This document shows, in pieces, positions 24,883-35,416 of a DNA stretch of 64,000 bases. The DNA comes from JACCTU01 sp963798985. GTDB taxonomy: Bacteria; Actinomycetota; Thermoleophilia; Gaiellales; Gaiellaceae. Position numbers and translations under genes: made by a program. How positions within the stretch are numbered: the stretch's first letter is position 1; the number at the start of each line of letters is the position of its first letter. The notes beneath the pieces are model-generated. The model saw nothing but the letters and a program-made list of their open reading frames with translations, was not told the DNA's origin and searched no databases. The DNA is taken from contig CAWCVL010000009.1 in assembly GCA_963798985.1 (NCBI GenBank), forward strand, positions 372,001 to 436,000, written 5' to 3'.

Positions 24883-25877
24883 AGCAGCTCCCGGTAGACG
24901 TCGAGGGTGCGGCGCGCGGTCGCCTCCCACGTGAACAGGCGCGCGCGCTCGAGCCCCGCGGCGGCGAGACGCTCGCGATCGTCGAGCGCAGCCCTGACGG
25001 CGCCTCCGAGCTCGGACGGCTCCGCGAAGACCGCCGCGTCGCCCGCGACCTCGCGGAGCGCCTCGTCGGGCGCGGCGACGACCGGCGTACCGCTCGCCAT
25101 CGCCTCGACGACCGGCAGGCCGAAGCCCTCGTAGCGCGACGGGAGGACGAGCGCGGCCGCACCTCGGTACAGCTGCGCGAGCTCCTCCTTGGGCACGTAG
25201 CCACGAACGTCGGCGCCGGCGAGGCGCAGCTCGCTCGCGAGGCTCGCGTCCTTCTCGGGGCCGACGACCACGAGCCGCAGCCCGTTCGCCGACGCGGCGG
25301 CGGCGGCGGCGAGCGGGTCCTTGCGCTGCTGAATCGCCCCCACGAAGAGGAGGTAGGTCCCCCGCCCGTCGGGGCCGGGGCGGAACGCCGGGTCGACGCC
25401 GAGCGGGGTGACGACGATCTTGTCCCCCGCAACGTCGTACAGCTCGACGAGGTCGCGCTTCGTCCGCTCGGAGATCGCGAGCACGCGCGCCGCGCGGCGC
25501 ACCGAGCGGGGGACGACCCGACGAAAGATCGCGCGGTCCTTCCACCCCATGAGCGCCCGGTCGCGCTCGAAGCTCAGGTCCTGCACCGTGAGCACCGCCG
25601 GACGGTCGAGGCCGAGCGGCAGCGCGTGGACGAAGTGCACGAGGCGCGGCTTGACGCGCCGGAGGAGCCTCGCCACCGACCACGCCATGCGTAGCTCCTG
25701 CGAGCCGGTCGTCAGCACGAGCGGCTCGATCCCGGCCGGCACGAGCGACGCATCGCGGGTGATCGCCCCGATCCGAAGGTCGCCCTTCTGCTCGCCGAGC
25801 GCGCGCAGCAGGTTCGCGACGTACGTCTCGTCGCCCGTGCGGCCGCGGCCGAGCACGTCGGCGTCGACGACGATCAC
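24879..25877 (-). CDS. GT4 family glycosyltransferase
   Basis: A 332-residue GT-B retaining glycosyltransferase. The N-terminal domain starts VIVVDADVLGRGRTGDETYVANLLRAL, whose TGDETYVANL fits the acceptor loop, followed by LTVQDLSF and ARVLAISERTKRDLV. The C-terminal donor domain has VTPLGVDPAF, LLFVGAIQQRKDP, VVVGPEKD, VRGYVPKEELAQLYRGAAALVLPS and the EX7E motif in RYEGFGLPVVEAMASGTPVV. GTG 25877 overlaps the next upstream gene's stop. It is intact and is one of three consecutive GT4 genes here. Confidence 0.9.
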   Translation of the reverse strand: MIVVDADVLGRGRTGDETYVANLLRALGEQKGDLRIGAITRDASLVPAGIEPLVLTTGSQELRMAWSVARLLRRVKPRLVHFVHALPLGLDRPAVLTVQDLSFERDRALMGWKDRAIFRRVVPRSVRRAARVLAISERTKRDLVELYDVAGDKIVVTPLGVDPAFRPGPDGRGTYLLFVGAIQQRKDPLAAAAAASANGLRLVVVGPEKDASLASELRLAGADVRGYVPKEELAQLYRGAAALVLPSRYEGFGLPVVEAMASGTPVVAAPDEALREVAGDAAVFAEPSELGGAVRAALDDRERLAAAGLERARLFTWEATARRTLDVYRELL

Positions 25878-26843
25878 AGCGCCGCCTCGTAGACCTCGAC
25901 GGTCTGCCGGGCGACGTCGTCCCACGAAAACGACTTCGCGCGTGCAAGACCCAACGCACGGAGCTCGTCGTGCCGGCGGTCCGCGTCGTCGATCCCCGCG
26001 GCGATCGAGGCCGGGTCGAGCGGGTCGACGAGCACCGCAGCGCCTCCGGCGACCTCTTCCGTCGCGCCGCCCCGAGACGTGACGACCGGCGTACCGACGG
26101 ACATCGCCTCGAGGATCGGGATCCCGAAGCCTTCGTACAGCGACGGGTAGACGAGCGCACGCGCCCCGCGAAGCAGGCGGGCGAGCTCGTCGTCGCCCAC
26201 CTCGCCGAGCCAGCGGACGCCGTTGGGGGCGACACCGCCCCACCCGCGCGCGCCGACGACGCGCAGCTCCACGCCGGCCCGCGACGCCGCCTCCGCGGCG
26301 CGCTCGAGGTTCTTGCGCGGCTCGAGCGTCCCGACCGCGAGCACGTAGTCGCCCTCCGTGCGAGGGCCGTCCGGGGAGAGACCTCGGAGCGGCGGCACGC
26401 CGATCACGGTCACCTTGGCGGGGTCGACGCCGAGCGAGCTCCACGAGCTCGCCCTTCGTGAACTCGGAGATCGCGATCACGCGGCGCGCGGCGCGTACGA
26501 CGCGCGGCACCGTCACCTTGCTGTACGTGCGGTTCCACCGGTTGAAGAGCTCCGGGTGCCGCAGTACCGCGAGGTCGAGGACGGTGACGACCATCGGGAC
26601 GGACGAGGCGAGCGGGGCGCGAAAGGTCGGGCAGTGGAGCACGTCGGCGCCGCGTGACGCGCGCCGCAGCCCCACCGGATACCAAAGGGAGTCGCGGAGC
26701 GCGGCCGTCGCGCGTCCCGAGCCGCCCCACGCGAGCTCGCGGAGCTCGACGTGCTTCGGCAGCTCGCGCCTCAGGCCCTCGACGTAGCGCGCGGACCCCG
26801 CACGCGTGAGCCGGAGCGGCGAGACGTCGAGCGCGACCTTCAC
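25874..26843 (-). CDS. GT4 family glycosyltransferase (frameshift near 26437)
   Basis: About 322 residues, GT-B fold. The N-terminal piece begins VKVALDVSPLRLTRAGSARYVEGL and has VTVLDLAVLRHPELFNRWNRTYS and VIAISEFTKGELVEL. Removing one C after a G near 26437 continues as LGVDPAKVTVIGVPPLRG. The donor domain has VLAVGTLEPRKNLERA, VRWLGEVGDDELARLLRGARALVYPSLYEGFGIPILEAMSVG; within it SLYEGFGIPILEAMSVG carries the EX7E pair. WxxxPRxxP-type RWNRTYS is common in mannosyl/rhamnosyl GT4 enzymes. GTGA overlaps at both ends. Confidence 0.87.
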
Positions 26844-27806
26844 GCGGCCGCCCGGTACCCGGCGAGCAGCGCCTCGCCCGTCGCGCGCCACGTGAACCTG
26901 CGCGCGTGCTCGAGCCCCTTCGGGACGAGCTCCTCGCGCCGCTCGCGCGCCTCGTCGATCCCCTGCGCGATTGCAGTTGCGTCTTGGGGATCGACCCGCA
27001 CGGCCGCATCGCCCGCCGCCTCGTCGAGCGACGGGTGGTTCGAGCAGACGACCGGCGTCCCGCTCGCCATCGCCTCGACGACGGGCATCCCGAAGCCCTC
27101 GAAGCGCGAGGGGAAGACGAACACCGAGGCACCGCGGTAGAGCCGCGGCAGCTCGTCGTCCGTGACGTAGTCGACGACGCGCACGCCGAGCCCGTCGAGC
27201 ACCTCGAGGTTCTTGCGCGGCTCGCGCGTGCCGATCGCGAGCACGTCGACGCCTTCTGCGCGCGGCCCGTCGGGCGTGTAGCGCTCGTCGACTCCCGGGT
27301 AGGCGACGCGCGGGCCGCACGCCGAGCCGCTGCTCGACGTCGCTCGCGGTGAACTCCGAGATCGCGAACAGGACGTCCGCCCGCTTCGCCTCGCGGTAGC
27401 TGCGGCCGTGGAGCCTGCGCGTGCGCCGGTGCGACCACTCGGGAAAGTGCAGCGGCGCGAGGTCGTAGATCGTCATCGCGCGCAGGCCACCGCGCTGCGG
27501 GACGTGGAGCCAGTCCGAGAGGTGGAAGACGTCGAAGTCGCCGAGGACGCGCTCGAGGCGTGGTCGCTTCACGGCAGACCACGCCTCGCGCCACGCGTAC
27601 GACACGGGCAACGTGCGCAGGTGGCGCTCGATCGGAATCCCGTCGAGCGACGCGTCGATCATCCGCGCCCCGCGCTCGCTCGCCGGCGCGAAGGCGACGA
27701 CGTCGTCCGCGCCGGCCTCGACGAGGCCGCTCAGCATCCCGCGAATGTAGTTGCCGATCCCGGTGCGCGGGTGCGAGAGCGGCGAGACGTCGACGACGAT
27801 TCTCAG
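26840..27806 (-). CDS. GT4 family glycosyltransferase (frameshift near 27307)
   Basis: About 322 residues. The N-terminal domain starts RIVVDVSPLSHPRTGIGNYIRGML and includes MTIYDLAPLHFPEWSH and DVLFAISEFTASDVEQRLGV. Removing one C after a G near 27307 joins it to AYPGVDERYTPDG, VLAIGTREPRKNLEVLDGL and PSRFEGFGMPVVEAMASGTPVV with the EX7E pair. The only initiator giving the conserved N-terminus is CTG 27806, which overlaps the stop of the upstream gene as CTGA. It is a close relative of the two downstream GT4 genes, suggesting tandem duplication. Confidence 0.85.
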
Positions 27807-29850
27807 CGCGAGTAGCGGAACGAGTTGAAGTGGAGGCCGAGGGGCCGCGGGTCGTTCGGGCCGGGCACCGTGACCGGCGAGACGGCGAAGCGCGCGACGC
27901 AGCGGCCCTCGCACCGGCGTCGAGCGGCGCGACGAGACGTGCGGGCGGCCGTCCGGCGGAACCGTCGCCGAGACGCTCGTGCCGAGAACGCGCACACGCG
28001 AGGGCTCCTGGTAGAGGGCGGGATCGCTCTGCAGCGCGACGGCGACCGTCCCGCCCGCGCAGTCGAAGCGCGTGTACGTCACGCTCGGGCCCGACCACGT
28101 GTCGGCAGGGTGCAGCCCTTCGACGAGGGCAGCCTGGCGCAGCGGACGGTCGACCTCGTACAGGACGACGTTGCGCGCGCCGTCCTTCGCGACGACGTCG
28201 CCGACGAGCTCGGCCGACCCGTCGGTGAGGACGAACGGCACGTCGGGAGCGCCGTGCAGCACGCCGGTGCGGCGGTCGAGCGTCACCTTCGTCGCGGGCA
28301 GCCCGCCCTCCATCGGCGTGCCCGCGTAGAAGACCGGGCCGACGCTCCGGTTGAAGAACTCGTTCTGCCAGACCGAGAAGCGCGAGCCGTTGCCGGTCCA
28401 GAGCACGCCGACCTCGCCGCGCCCCGCCACGGCGTGGTCGATCCACTCGCGGTCCTGCTTGTGCATCCCCTCGGCGAGCGCGCCCGCAGCGGCGTACTCC
28501 ATCCGCGCCGAGATCGGCCGGGCGACCGCCAGGAAGAACGCGAGCACGCCGAGCGGGAGCAGGATCGCCAGCCGCCGCGGCACGACGAGGAACGCGAGCG
28601 CGGCGAGGACCGAGCAGACGACGACCACCGCGACGACCTCGTCGAGCTCGACCCAGCGCTCGTGCACGCGCCACAGCGCGAGCATCAGCAGCGTGTCCGA
28701 CTGGCTCGGCACGCCGATCAGCCGCTCGTAGGGGATCACCGCCGGCAGCGCCGCCGCGAGCACGGCCGCCGCGCCTGCCGCGAGCGGCGGCCGGGGCGCC
28801 CCCTGGTCGACCCAGACGAGCAGCCCGATCAGCATCAGCGGCGCGAGGTAGAAGAGGTTGCGCTCCTCGATCCGCTGCACCGAGGGCAGCGACGCGAAGG
28901 CGGACACCTCGAGCAGCAGGAAGAACGACAGCGACGCGGTCGCGGCGAGGAACGGGCGCAGGCTCCGCGGCAGGCGGTTCCACAGCGCGAACAGCACGAG
29001 CAGCGCGGCGAACGGGAACACGCCCACGTAGAGGTCGAGCTCGGCGACGTGGTAGACGAGCCAGCGCAGCACCTCTGCCGGCTCGTAGCGCGTAGTCGCC
29101 GGCGACCGAGTACGCGCCGAGCAGGCCGAGCGGCGACTCTCCGCGCACGAGCTGGGCGACCAGCGCGACGAGCGCGGCACCGCCGAGCGTCCCGTAGAGC
29201 ACGCGGAACGAGCGCCACGTGCCGAGCAGGACCGGCGCGGCGACGATCGCCGGGAAGAACGCGAGCGCCTGCGCGCGCGTCAGGTACGCGACGACGCAGC
29301 AGCCGAGCAGGAGCAGCTGACGCGCGGGCGTCGGCCGCTCGAGCGTCAGCACGAACACGAGCACGACCGCGAGGAAGATCGGGTAGAAGACGTTCTCGGT
29401 CATCACCTCGCCCGCGTAGAGGAGCGACGGCAGCGCGACCGCGAGCAGCGCTGCGAAGAGCGACAGCCCGACGGGGAGGACGCGCCGCGCGAGGAAGTAC
29501 GCAGGCACGGCCGCGAGCGACATCGCGACCGCGTTGATCGTCTTGACGGCGGTGTACGCCTGCGGCAGCGAGTCGAAGAGCACGTACGCGGGCGCGATCA
29601 CGAGCGGGTAGACCAGTCCATATCCAGTTGTCGCGACGCCGCGGATCGAGAAGCCGTCGCCCGCCGCGAGGCCGCGCGCGAGCTCCGAGTAGATCAACTC
29701 GTCGACGACGATCCAGGGTGCGTCGATCCGGAGCGCGAAGAAGAGCCGCGCCACCGCCGAGACGGCGACGATCGCGGTCAGCCACGCCCAAACCGGGACG
29801 GCCCGGACGAGGGAGCGTGCCGGTGAGCCGGTGACGGCCCTAACGGCCAA
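27803..29850 (-). CDS. GT-C-like multi-spanning glycosyltransferase (frameshifts near 29095 and 27916)
   Basis: About 682 residues with at least ten membrane helices. After helix 1 (VWAWLTAIVAVSAVARLFFAL) comes the acidic loop APWIVVDELIYSELARGLA (Asp-Glu pair), then GEVMTENVFYPIFLAVVLVF and TRAQALAFFPAIVAA, a pattern of ArnT/PMT-type GT-C enzymes. The C-terminal 230 residues are an extracellular beta domain (GVLWTGNGSRFSVWQNEFFNRSVG, VTYTRFDCAGGTVAV). The end is GLHFNSFRYSR before TGA 27803. Start is uncertain; TTG 29850, just inside the previous gene, is best. The gene at 19922-22161 is a paralogue. Likely transfers sugars from polyprenyl donors on the outer face. Confidence 0.78.
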
Positions 29851-31070
29851 GGCCGACCTCGCGGAGCGCCGAGCCGATCCCCTCTGCGTCCTCGAGCCCG
29901 ACGTCGGCGGCGCCCTGCGCGACGTTGCGGAGCAGCTGCTCGCGAACCGCGGGGCCGCCGGCAGCCTCCTCGAACGCGCGCACGTAGAGGTCGGCGACAC
30001 GGTCGAGCCCGTGCTCACTCGAGGCGTAGCTCCGGGCGGCCTCGCTGAACGACGCGCGGCGCGCGGGATCGTCGGCGAGCAGGAGCAGCGACGCGGCGAG
30101 CGTCTCCACCTCGCGCTCGTCCGGCGCGACCTTGAGCGACGACGCCGTCGGGAAGCTCTCCGTACGCGTCGACGTCGCTGACGACCAGCGGCTTGGCGAG
30201 CGAGAGCACGCGGATCGCGCCGGCGGAGGTCTCGCCCATCGTCGGCCAGCGGAGCGAGACGGCAATGTCGCACGCGGCGAGCAGCGCCCAGAAGCGCGCC
30301 TCGTCCACGTAGCCGTGGCGCTCGACCGCGTCCTCCAGCCCGAGCGCGGCGATCCGCCGCTCGAGCTCGAGCCCGGGCGTCTCCGGCCCGACCAGCAGCA
30401 GGCGCGCGCGCGGGTGGCGCGCGCGGACGACCGCGAACGCCTCGAGGAGCTGCGGGATCCGCTTGTTCGCGTTCAGGAAGCCGAAGCTGCCGATCACCGG
30501 GTCGCCTTCGACCGCAGCGCGCTCGGCGGGCGGCTCCGGCCAAGTGGGCATGGGGATCCTCCAGATCGGCCCGTCGAAGCCCGCGGCGCGCGCGCGGTCA
30601 TGGACGTGCTCGGAGTGGACGATCAGGCCGTGCGCTCTCGCCAGGTCGAGCACCTCGCCGGCGAGCGGGAAGTCCTCGGGACGCGTCGACCAGAGCGGCG
30701 GCACGCAGCCGTCGACCACGCCGAGCGCGAGCAGGCGGCCGGGGAGGCCGGCGTCGCGCTCCATCGCGTTCAGGTAGCCCGCGACGTCCTTGCGCGCGAG
30801 CGTGAGCCCGGCGACGAGGTGGTGGAGCACGAAGTCGTGCAGGACGACGACGCCGGGCGTGCGCCGCAGCGCGTCGACGATCCAGCCGTGCACGTCGGGG
30901 TTGTTGCCGACGTGGTAGACGGAGAGGTCGGTTCCGCGAGGCGGCTTCGTCGTCCCGCGCGCGGGCACGACCAGGTCGACGCGGTCCTGCAGAGCCGGCA
31001 CGAGGAGCGCGCTGTAGTCCGCGATGCCCGAGCGCTCGGGCGGCAGCGGCGAGTAGTAGGCGACCTTCAT
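29840..31070 (-). CDS. GT4-like glycosyltransferase (frameshift near 30134)
   Basis: About 410 residues. It begins VAYYSPLPPERSGIADYSALL, the known opening of a GT4 subgroup that acts late on surface glycans. Then come DLSVYHVGNNPDVHGWI, VVLHDFVLHHLVAG, and a donor domain with VIGSFGFLNANKRIPQLLEAF, LLLVGPETPG and EARFWALLAACDIAVSLRWPTMGETSAGAIRVL, in which RWPTMGETSA supplies the catalytic Glu. Removing one C after a G near 30134 leads to LKVAPDEREVETLAASLLLL and stop 29840. ATG 31070 follows the previous gene without a stop as given (see the next entry). It overlaps the GT-C start by about 10 bases. Confidence 0.82.
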
Positions 31071-32093
31071 CGCGAGCAGCCGCTCGATCGCCGCGTCCCA
31101 CGTCACGCGCTCGGCGACCGCTTTGCCGGCGCGCCCCCACTCCTGCCCTTCCGCCGGATGGTCGCGCAGGTAGCGCAGCGCCGTCGCGAGCTCGTCGGCC
31201 CGCGGCGCGGTCACGAGCCCGGTGCGGCGGTCGGCGACGACGTCGAGCGGCCCGCCTGCGTCCGTCGTCGTCACGACCGGCTTGCCGGAAAGGAACGCCT
31301 CGTAGGGGACCATCCCGAAGTCCTCGTCGACCGGCGCGTAGTAGACGGCGCCGCAGCGCGCGTAGAGGTCGGCGAGCTCCTCGCCGTCGACGCGGCCGCG
31401 GAACTCGACGCGGCCGTTGAGCTTGTGGCTCTGAGCCACTTGCTCGAGGCGCTCGCGGTCGGGGCCTGCGCCGGCGACGACGACGCGGAGCGCTGGGTCG
31501 GCCGCGGCGGCCTCGAGCAGCAGGTCGACGCGCTTCGCCCGGTCGAGCCGGCCCACCGAGAGGACGAAGTCGCCGTACTCGTCGAAGCGGTAGTCGAGCT
31601 CCTGCGGCGGCGGGAGCACGACCTCGGCGTCGAGCCCGAGCGACGAGCTCAGGCGGTCGGCGACGTTCTGCGAGATCGCGAAGCGCTTCTCGGCCTCGCC
31701 GAGCGTCCGCCGGTCGAGCTCGTGGATCGCGCGGCGCGTCGCGCGGTCGACGGAGCTCTCGCCGAACTCCGCGAGCTCGGTGCGGTCGAGGTCGTACGCC
31801 TGGCGGAACTGGTGCACGAGCCAGACGCGCTTGCGCGGGTGGCGCACGGCGTAGCTCGGGAACTTCGTCGCGATCAGCAGGTCGACCTTGCGGCCCTCGA
31901 CCTCCGTCAGGTCGAGCATCCGCCAGACGAACGCGCTCTCGAGCACGCGCTCGCGCGGGTACCACTTGAACGGCACGGTGACGAGCGCCGCCTGGTGCCC
32001 TCGCTCGTTCAGCTCCTCGGTCAGGCGCTCCGCGAGCACCTCGGCGCCGCCGTGCGCGAACGGCACCTGCGGATGCGTGACGACGATCCTCAT
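31067..32093 (-). CDS. GT4 family glycosyltransferase (stop lost by indel near 31073)
   Basis: About 341 residues, ATG 32093 overlapping the methyltransferase stop (ATGA). It begins RIVVTHPQVPFAHGGAEVLAERL, has LLIATKFPSYAVRHPRKRVWLVHQF and RFAISQNVADRL, and a donor domain with FVLSVGRLDRAKRVDLLLEA, GRVDGEELADLYARCGAVYYAPVDEDFGMVPYEAFLSGKPVV. EDFGMVPYEAFL is the EX7E equivalent. It ends near AAIERLL. As given the frame runs into the next GT4 gene without a stop. Removing one C after a G restores a TGA that overlaps the next ATG, so I call two genes, not a fusion. Confidence 0.8.
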
Positions 32094-33128
32094 CGGCGCG
32101 CGTGGATCGCGTAGTCGAGCGGCGCGAAGAGCACGTCGCGCGACGGGCCCCGTCGCGTCGCCGCGGTCGGGCTCGTGCAGATAGCGCGTCTCGACGTCGC
32201 GGAAGCCGGCGTGGCGCACGAGCTGCGCGAGCGTCTCGGGGACGAGCGGCTGCGCGTGCGTCAGGTCGGCGAAGTAGTTGCGGAGCGCGAACGGCGAGAG
32301 CGGGTTGATCGTCTCGGCGATCAGGACGCCGCCGACGCGGAGCTTCGCGCGCGCGAGCTCGAGGAAGCGGACGAGCGCGGGCGGCGGGAGGTGCTCGACG
32401 ACCTGCCCCGCGAAGATCGCGCCGAGGCTCTCGTCGGGTTGCGCCTCGAGGTGCGCCAGCAGGTCCGCCTGCTCGACGTCGAGCCCTTCGCCGCGCGCGT
32501 ACGCGACCATGTCGCCGTCGGCGTCGACTCCGCGCGCCTCGACCCCCGCGTCGCGGAGCAGCGCGACGAGCTCGCCGCGGCCGCAGCCGACGTCGAGCAC
32601 CGGCGCGTGGTCTCGCAGGTCGTCGACGTAGGGACGCTGGCGCTCGCGCACGAGCTCGATCGGGCCGCGCATGCGGCTCTCGAAGGCGAAGTAGTCGGGG
32701 AGGGCCGCCGCGGCCGGCTGGGCGGCGACCGTCTGCTGCGACCCGGCGGGGCGACGCTCGAGCCGCAGGAGCCGCTCCTCGAGCTCGGCGATCAGCTTGC
32801 CGCGCGTGTCGCGGTCTGCGGAGACGCGGTCGAGCTCCTCGAAGAGCGCGTCGATCAGCTTCAGCGTCGCGTCGTTGAAGCTCCGCTGCTGCTGGGCGAG
32901 CGGCTCGACGTACCAGCGCATCGCCTTGCGGAGCACTTTCTTCAGGAACTGGACGGGCGGGCTCCCGTGGGGCGGGCGCTCGGCGGTGACGGCCCAGAAT
33001 TGCTCGGCCGCGGACCGCGCGCGGGCACGCGTGCTGAGCTGGGAGCCGTTCGCCCCCCAGCGGAGCTCGTCGCGGAGTCGTTCGAGCAGGGCCTGGACGT
33101 CGACCTGCTCCGTGGGTGGAGCGGGCAT
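32090..33128 (-). CDS. SAM-dependent methyltransferase with N-terminal coiled coil (frameshift near 32147)
   Basis: About 345 residues. Residues 1-125 are helical and include a coiled coil (FNDATLKLIDALFEELDRV, LIAELEERLLRLE). The methyltransferase core begins near residue 165 with VLDVGCGRGELVALLRDAG (motif I), then GVDADGDMV, AIFAGQVVEHLPPPALVRFL and LRVGGVLIAETINPLSP. This layout resembles the methyltransferases that cap O-antigen chains and set chain length in Wzm/Wzt systems. Removing one C after a G near 32147 gives the end DVLFAPLDYAIHARR. ATG 33128 has TACACT 7 bases upstream. Role in chain termination is inference. Confidence 0.85.
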
Positions 33129-33135
33129 TGCGGAA

Positions 33136-33141
33136 AGTGTA
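33136..33141 (-). promoter_or_regulatory. -10 box of leaderless promoter for the 33128 methyltransferase
   Basis: Minus-strand TACACT lies exactly 7 bases before ATG 33128, the same box and spacing as arsR at 6284-6289. A GCGCT-GTT-AGCGC dyad (33159-33171) lies behind it, between the divergent genes. Confidence 0.45.
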
Positions 33142-33183
33142 AGGAGGGCGTGGTTACGGCGCTGTTAGCGCGAAGATGCCCCC

Positions 33184-34244
33184 GTGATCGGAATCTCGCT
33201 CCTCACGCTGGTTCCCGGGGTCGTCGGGGGCTCGGAGACCTATGCCCGCGAGCTCTGCCGGGGGCTCGCGCGGGTCGGGGAGCTCGAGTACCGCGTCTTC
33301 GTGCCGACGATCGCCGAGGACGCCGCCGACGGGCTCGAGTCGCGGGTCGTGCGGGGGTACCCGGCGAGCTTCTCGACGCCCGGGCGGATGCGCGCGATGG
33401 CGGGCTCGCTCGTCCGGGGCGGGCGGCTGCGGCGAGAGCTCGGGCTCGACGAGCTCGACGCCGTCCACTTCCCGCTGAGCGTGATGCTGCCGCTCGTCGT
33501 CCGACCCGCCCGCGGCGACGACGATCCTCGACCTCCAGCACGAGTTCCTCCCGGAGAACTTCCCGCGCTGGGAGCTCGCGTACCGGCGCGCGCTCTACGG
33601 CGCGAGCGCCCGCAGGTCGCGGATCGTGATCGCGATCTCGGAGCACGCGCGCGAGACGCTCGTCGAGCGGCTGTCGCTCGAGCCCGAGCGGGTGCGCACG
33701 ATCCACCTGGGCGTCGACCTCGAGCGTTTCTCGCCGGCCGACGTTCCGCGCGAGCCGTTCCTGCTCTACCCGGCGAACGCGTGGCCGCACAAGAACCACG
33801 AGCGGCTGTTCGAGGCGGTCGCGCTGCTGCGGCGCGAGCACCGCGACCTGCGGCTCGTGCTGACCGGCGAGCACGACCGAGGTCCCCGACTACGTCGACG
33901 TCCGCGGACGCGTGTCGCAGGACGAGCTCGTCGAGCTCTACCGACGCGCGTCGGCGCTCGTCTTCCCGAGCCTCTACGAGGGGTTCGGCCAGCCGGTGCT
34001 CGAGGCGCTCGCGTGCGCGTGCCCGGTCGCGTGCTCCGACCTGCCGCCGCTCCGCGAGGTCGCGGGCGAGGCGGCGGCCTACTTCGACCCGCTCGACCCC
34101 GAGTCGATCGCGGCGGCGACGCTCGAGGCGATCGCACGCGGTGGCGCGTCCGGCCCGGAGCGCGCGTCGTTGTTCACGTGGGACGCGTGCGCGCGGAAGC
34201 ACGACGCGGTCTACAACGAACTGGTCTCCGCCGGCCGCGTCTAG
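33184..34244 (+). CDS. GT4 family glycosyltransferase (frameshifts near 33507 and 33879)
   Basis: About 352 residues. It begins MIGISLLTLVPGVVGGSETYARELC (key part PGVVGGSETYARELC), reaches HFPLSVMLPLVVRP, then, after removal of one C near 33509, DLQHEFLPENFPRWELAYRRALY and IVIAISEHARETLVERL. The donor domain has TIHLGVDLERFSP, LLYPANAWPHKNHERL, RGRVSQDELVELYRRASALVFPS and YEGFGQPVLEALACACPVA with the EX7E pair. The RWELAYRRALY and HKN signatures fit mannosyltransferase-like GT4 enzymes. GTG 33184 start. A strong palindrome begins at its stop codon. Confidence 0.87.
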
Positions 34245-34372
34245 GGACCTGGTCCCTAGACAGCGCCCGAAGGGACAGGTGCGGTCGCCAGCTCGTTCGA
34301 CGTTGAGGTCGTGGGACCGCTTCGCTCCATCGTCTCCTGTCCTGGCGAGGCGTGGCTTGGGACCTGGTCCCA
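34241..34372. repeat. Non-coding segment bounded by two GGGACC-T-GGTCCC palindromes
   Basis: CTAGGGACC-T-GGTCCCTAG (34241-34259) starts at the stop codon of the GT4 gene. TGGGACC-T-GGTCCCA (34358-34372) lies 99 bases later. Between them GGGACAGG (34271-34278) and CCTGTCC (34336-34342) form a further inverted pair. The core 13-mer is identical in both. No ORF is credible here. It could be a terminator pair, a REP-like repeat or a small structured element. Confidence 0.55.
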
Positions 34373-34399
34373 GACGCGGCCTCGAAGGTCAGGAACGTG

Positions 34400-35397
34400 T
34401 CACGGAGGTGTGATGCTGCCGGCTCGCTCGGCTTCGCCGCGCAGCCGCTCGAGCTCGGCGTCGACCATGCAGCTGGACGAGCCCCTCGAACGACACCGTC
34501 GGCTCCCAGCCGAGCTTGCGCTGCGCCTTCGTCGGATCGCCGACGAGGTTGTGGAGCTCCGCCGTGCCGCGCTGGAGCGACTCGTCGATGTGCACGTACT
34601 CGCGCGAGTCGAGCCCGACGTGCTCGAACGCCGTCTCGACGAGGTCGCGCACGGAGCGCGTGATGCCGGTCGCGACGACGTAGTCGTCGCCCTCGTCCTG
34701 CTGCACCATCAGCCACATCGCGCGCACGTAGTCGGCCGCGTAGCCCCAGTCGCGGCGCGAGTCGAGGTCGCCGAGCCAGAGCTCGCCCTCGAGCCCGAGC
34801 GAGATCGCCGCGGCGGCGTGCGCGACCTTGCGCGGCACGAACTCGAGCGGGCGTCGCGGCGACTCGTGGTTGTAGAGGATCCCGGCCGACGCGTGCAGGC
34901 CGTAGCGGATGCGGTACGAGCGGACGATGAAGTGCGCGTACGCCTTCGCGACGCCGTAGGGCGTGAGCGGCGAGAGCGGCGTCTCCTCGGTCTGCGGCGA
35001 CTCGCGCGGCTCGCCGAAGATCTCGCTCGACGACGCCTGGTAGAAGCGGATGGTCGAGTCGACCTCGCGGATCGCCTCGAGCAGCGCGGTCACGCCGACG
35101 GCTGCGAGCTCGGCGGTCAGCACGGGCTGCTCCCACGAGGCGGGCACGAACGAGCCCGACGCGAGGTTGTAGACCTCGTGCGGCCGGGCCGCGCGCAGGG
35201 CACGGACGAGCGCGAGCTGGTCGCTCAGGTCGGCCTCGACGAGGTCGATCCGCTCGCGGATCGGCTCGAGGTTCGGGTAGCTCGCGCCCGACGCGCCGCA
35301 CGATCCCGGAGACGTCGTAGCCCTGGTCGAGCAGCAGCTCGGCGAGCAGCGAGCCGTCCTGGCCGCCGATCCCGGTGATGAGCGCGCGCTTCTGCAT
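34400..35397 (-). CDS. gmd: GDP-mannose 4,6-dehydratase (frameshifts near 34465 and 35299)
   Basis: Gmd converts GDP-D-mannose to GDP-4-keto-6-deoxymannose, the precursor of GDP-fucose and GDP-rhamnose. About 331 residues: NAD-binding RALITGIGGQDGSLLAELLL at the N-terminus, then, in a second frame, TIRFYQASSSEIFGEPRESPQTEETPL, whose QASSSEIFG carries the catalytic Ser/Glu, TPYGVAKAYAHFIVRSYRI with the YxxxK pair, GILYNHESPRR and GDLDSRRDWGYAADYV, all diagnostic of Gmd. Removing one C near 35299 and one near 34465 makes one frame ending in TGA 34400. ATG 35397 has TATCAT 8 bases upstream. Confidence 0.9.
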
Positions 35398-35405
35398 CGG
35401 CGGCG

Positions 35406-35411
35406 ATGATA
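35406..35411 (-). promoter_or_regulatory. -10 box of leaderless promoter for gmd
   Basis: Minus-strand TATCAT lies 8 bases before ATG 35397. Only 19 bases separate gmd from the divergent methyltransferase start at 35417. Confidence 0.4.
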
Positions 35412-35416
35412 GGCGC

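Noticed and set aside
24879..29180. A 1433-codon open frame on the minus strand, and a 1377-codon one at 26410-30543
   Set aside because: They are chance read-through between several real genes in a very GC-rich sequence, joined by indels; conserved domains change frame inside them.
29840..32093. A natural two-glycosyltransferase fusion protein
   Set aside because: The two enzymes read through only because the stop near 31067 is out of frame by one base; the same extra-C event restores an ATGA overlap like its neighbours.
33159..33171. GCGCT-GTT-AGCGC dyad as a regulator site
   Set aside because: It is short and GC-rich, so it is expected by chance here; it is mentioned only with the neighbouring promoter.
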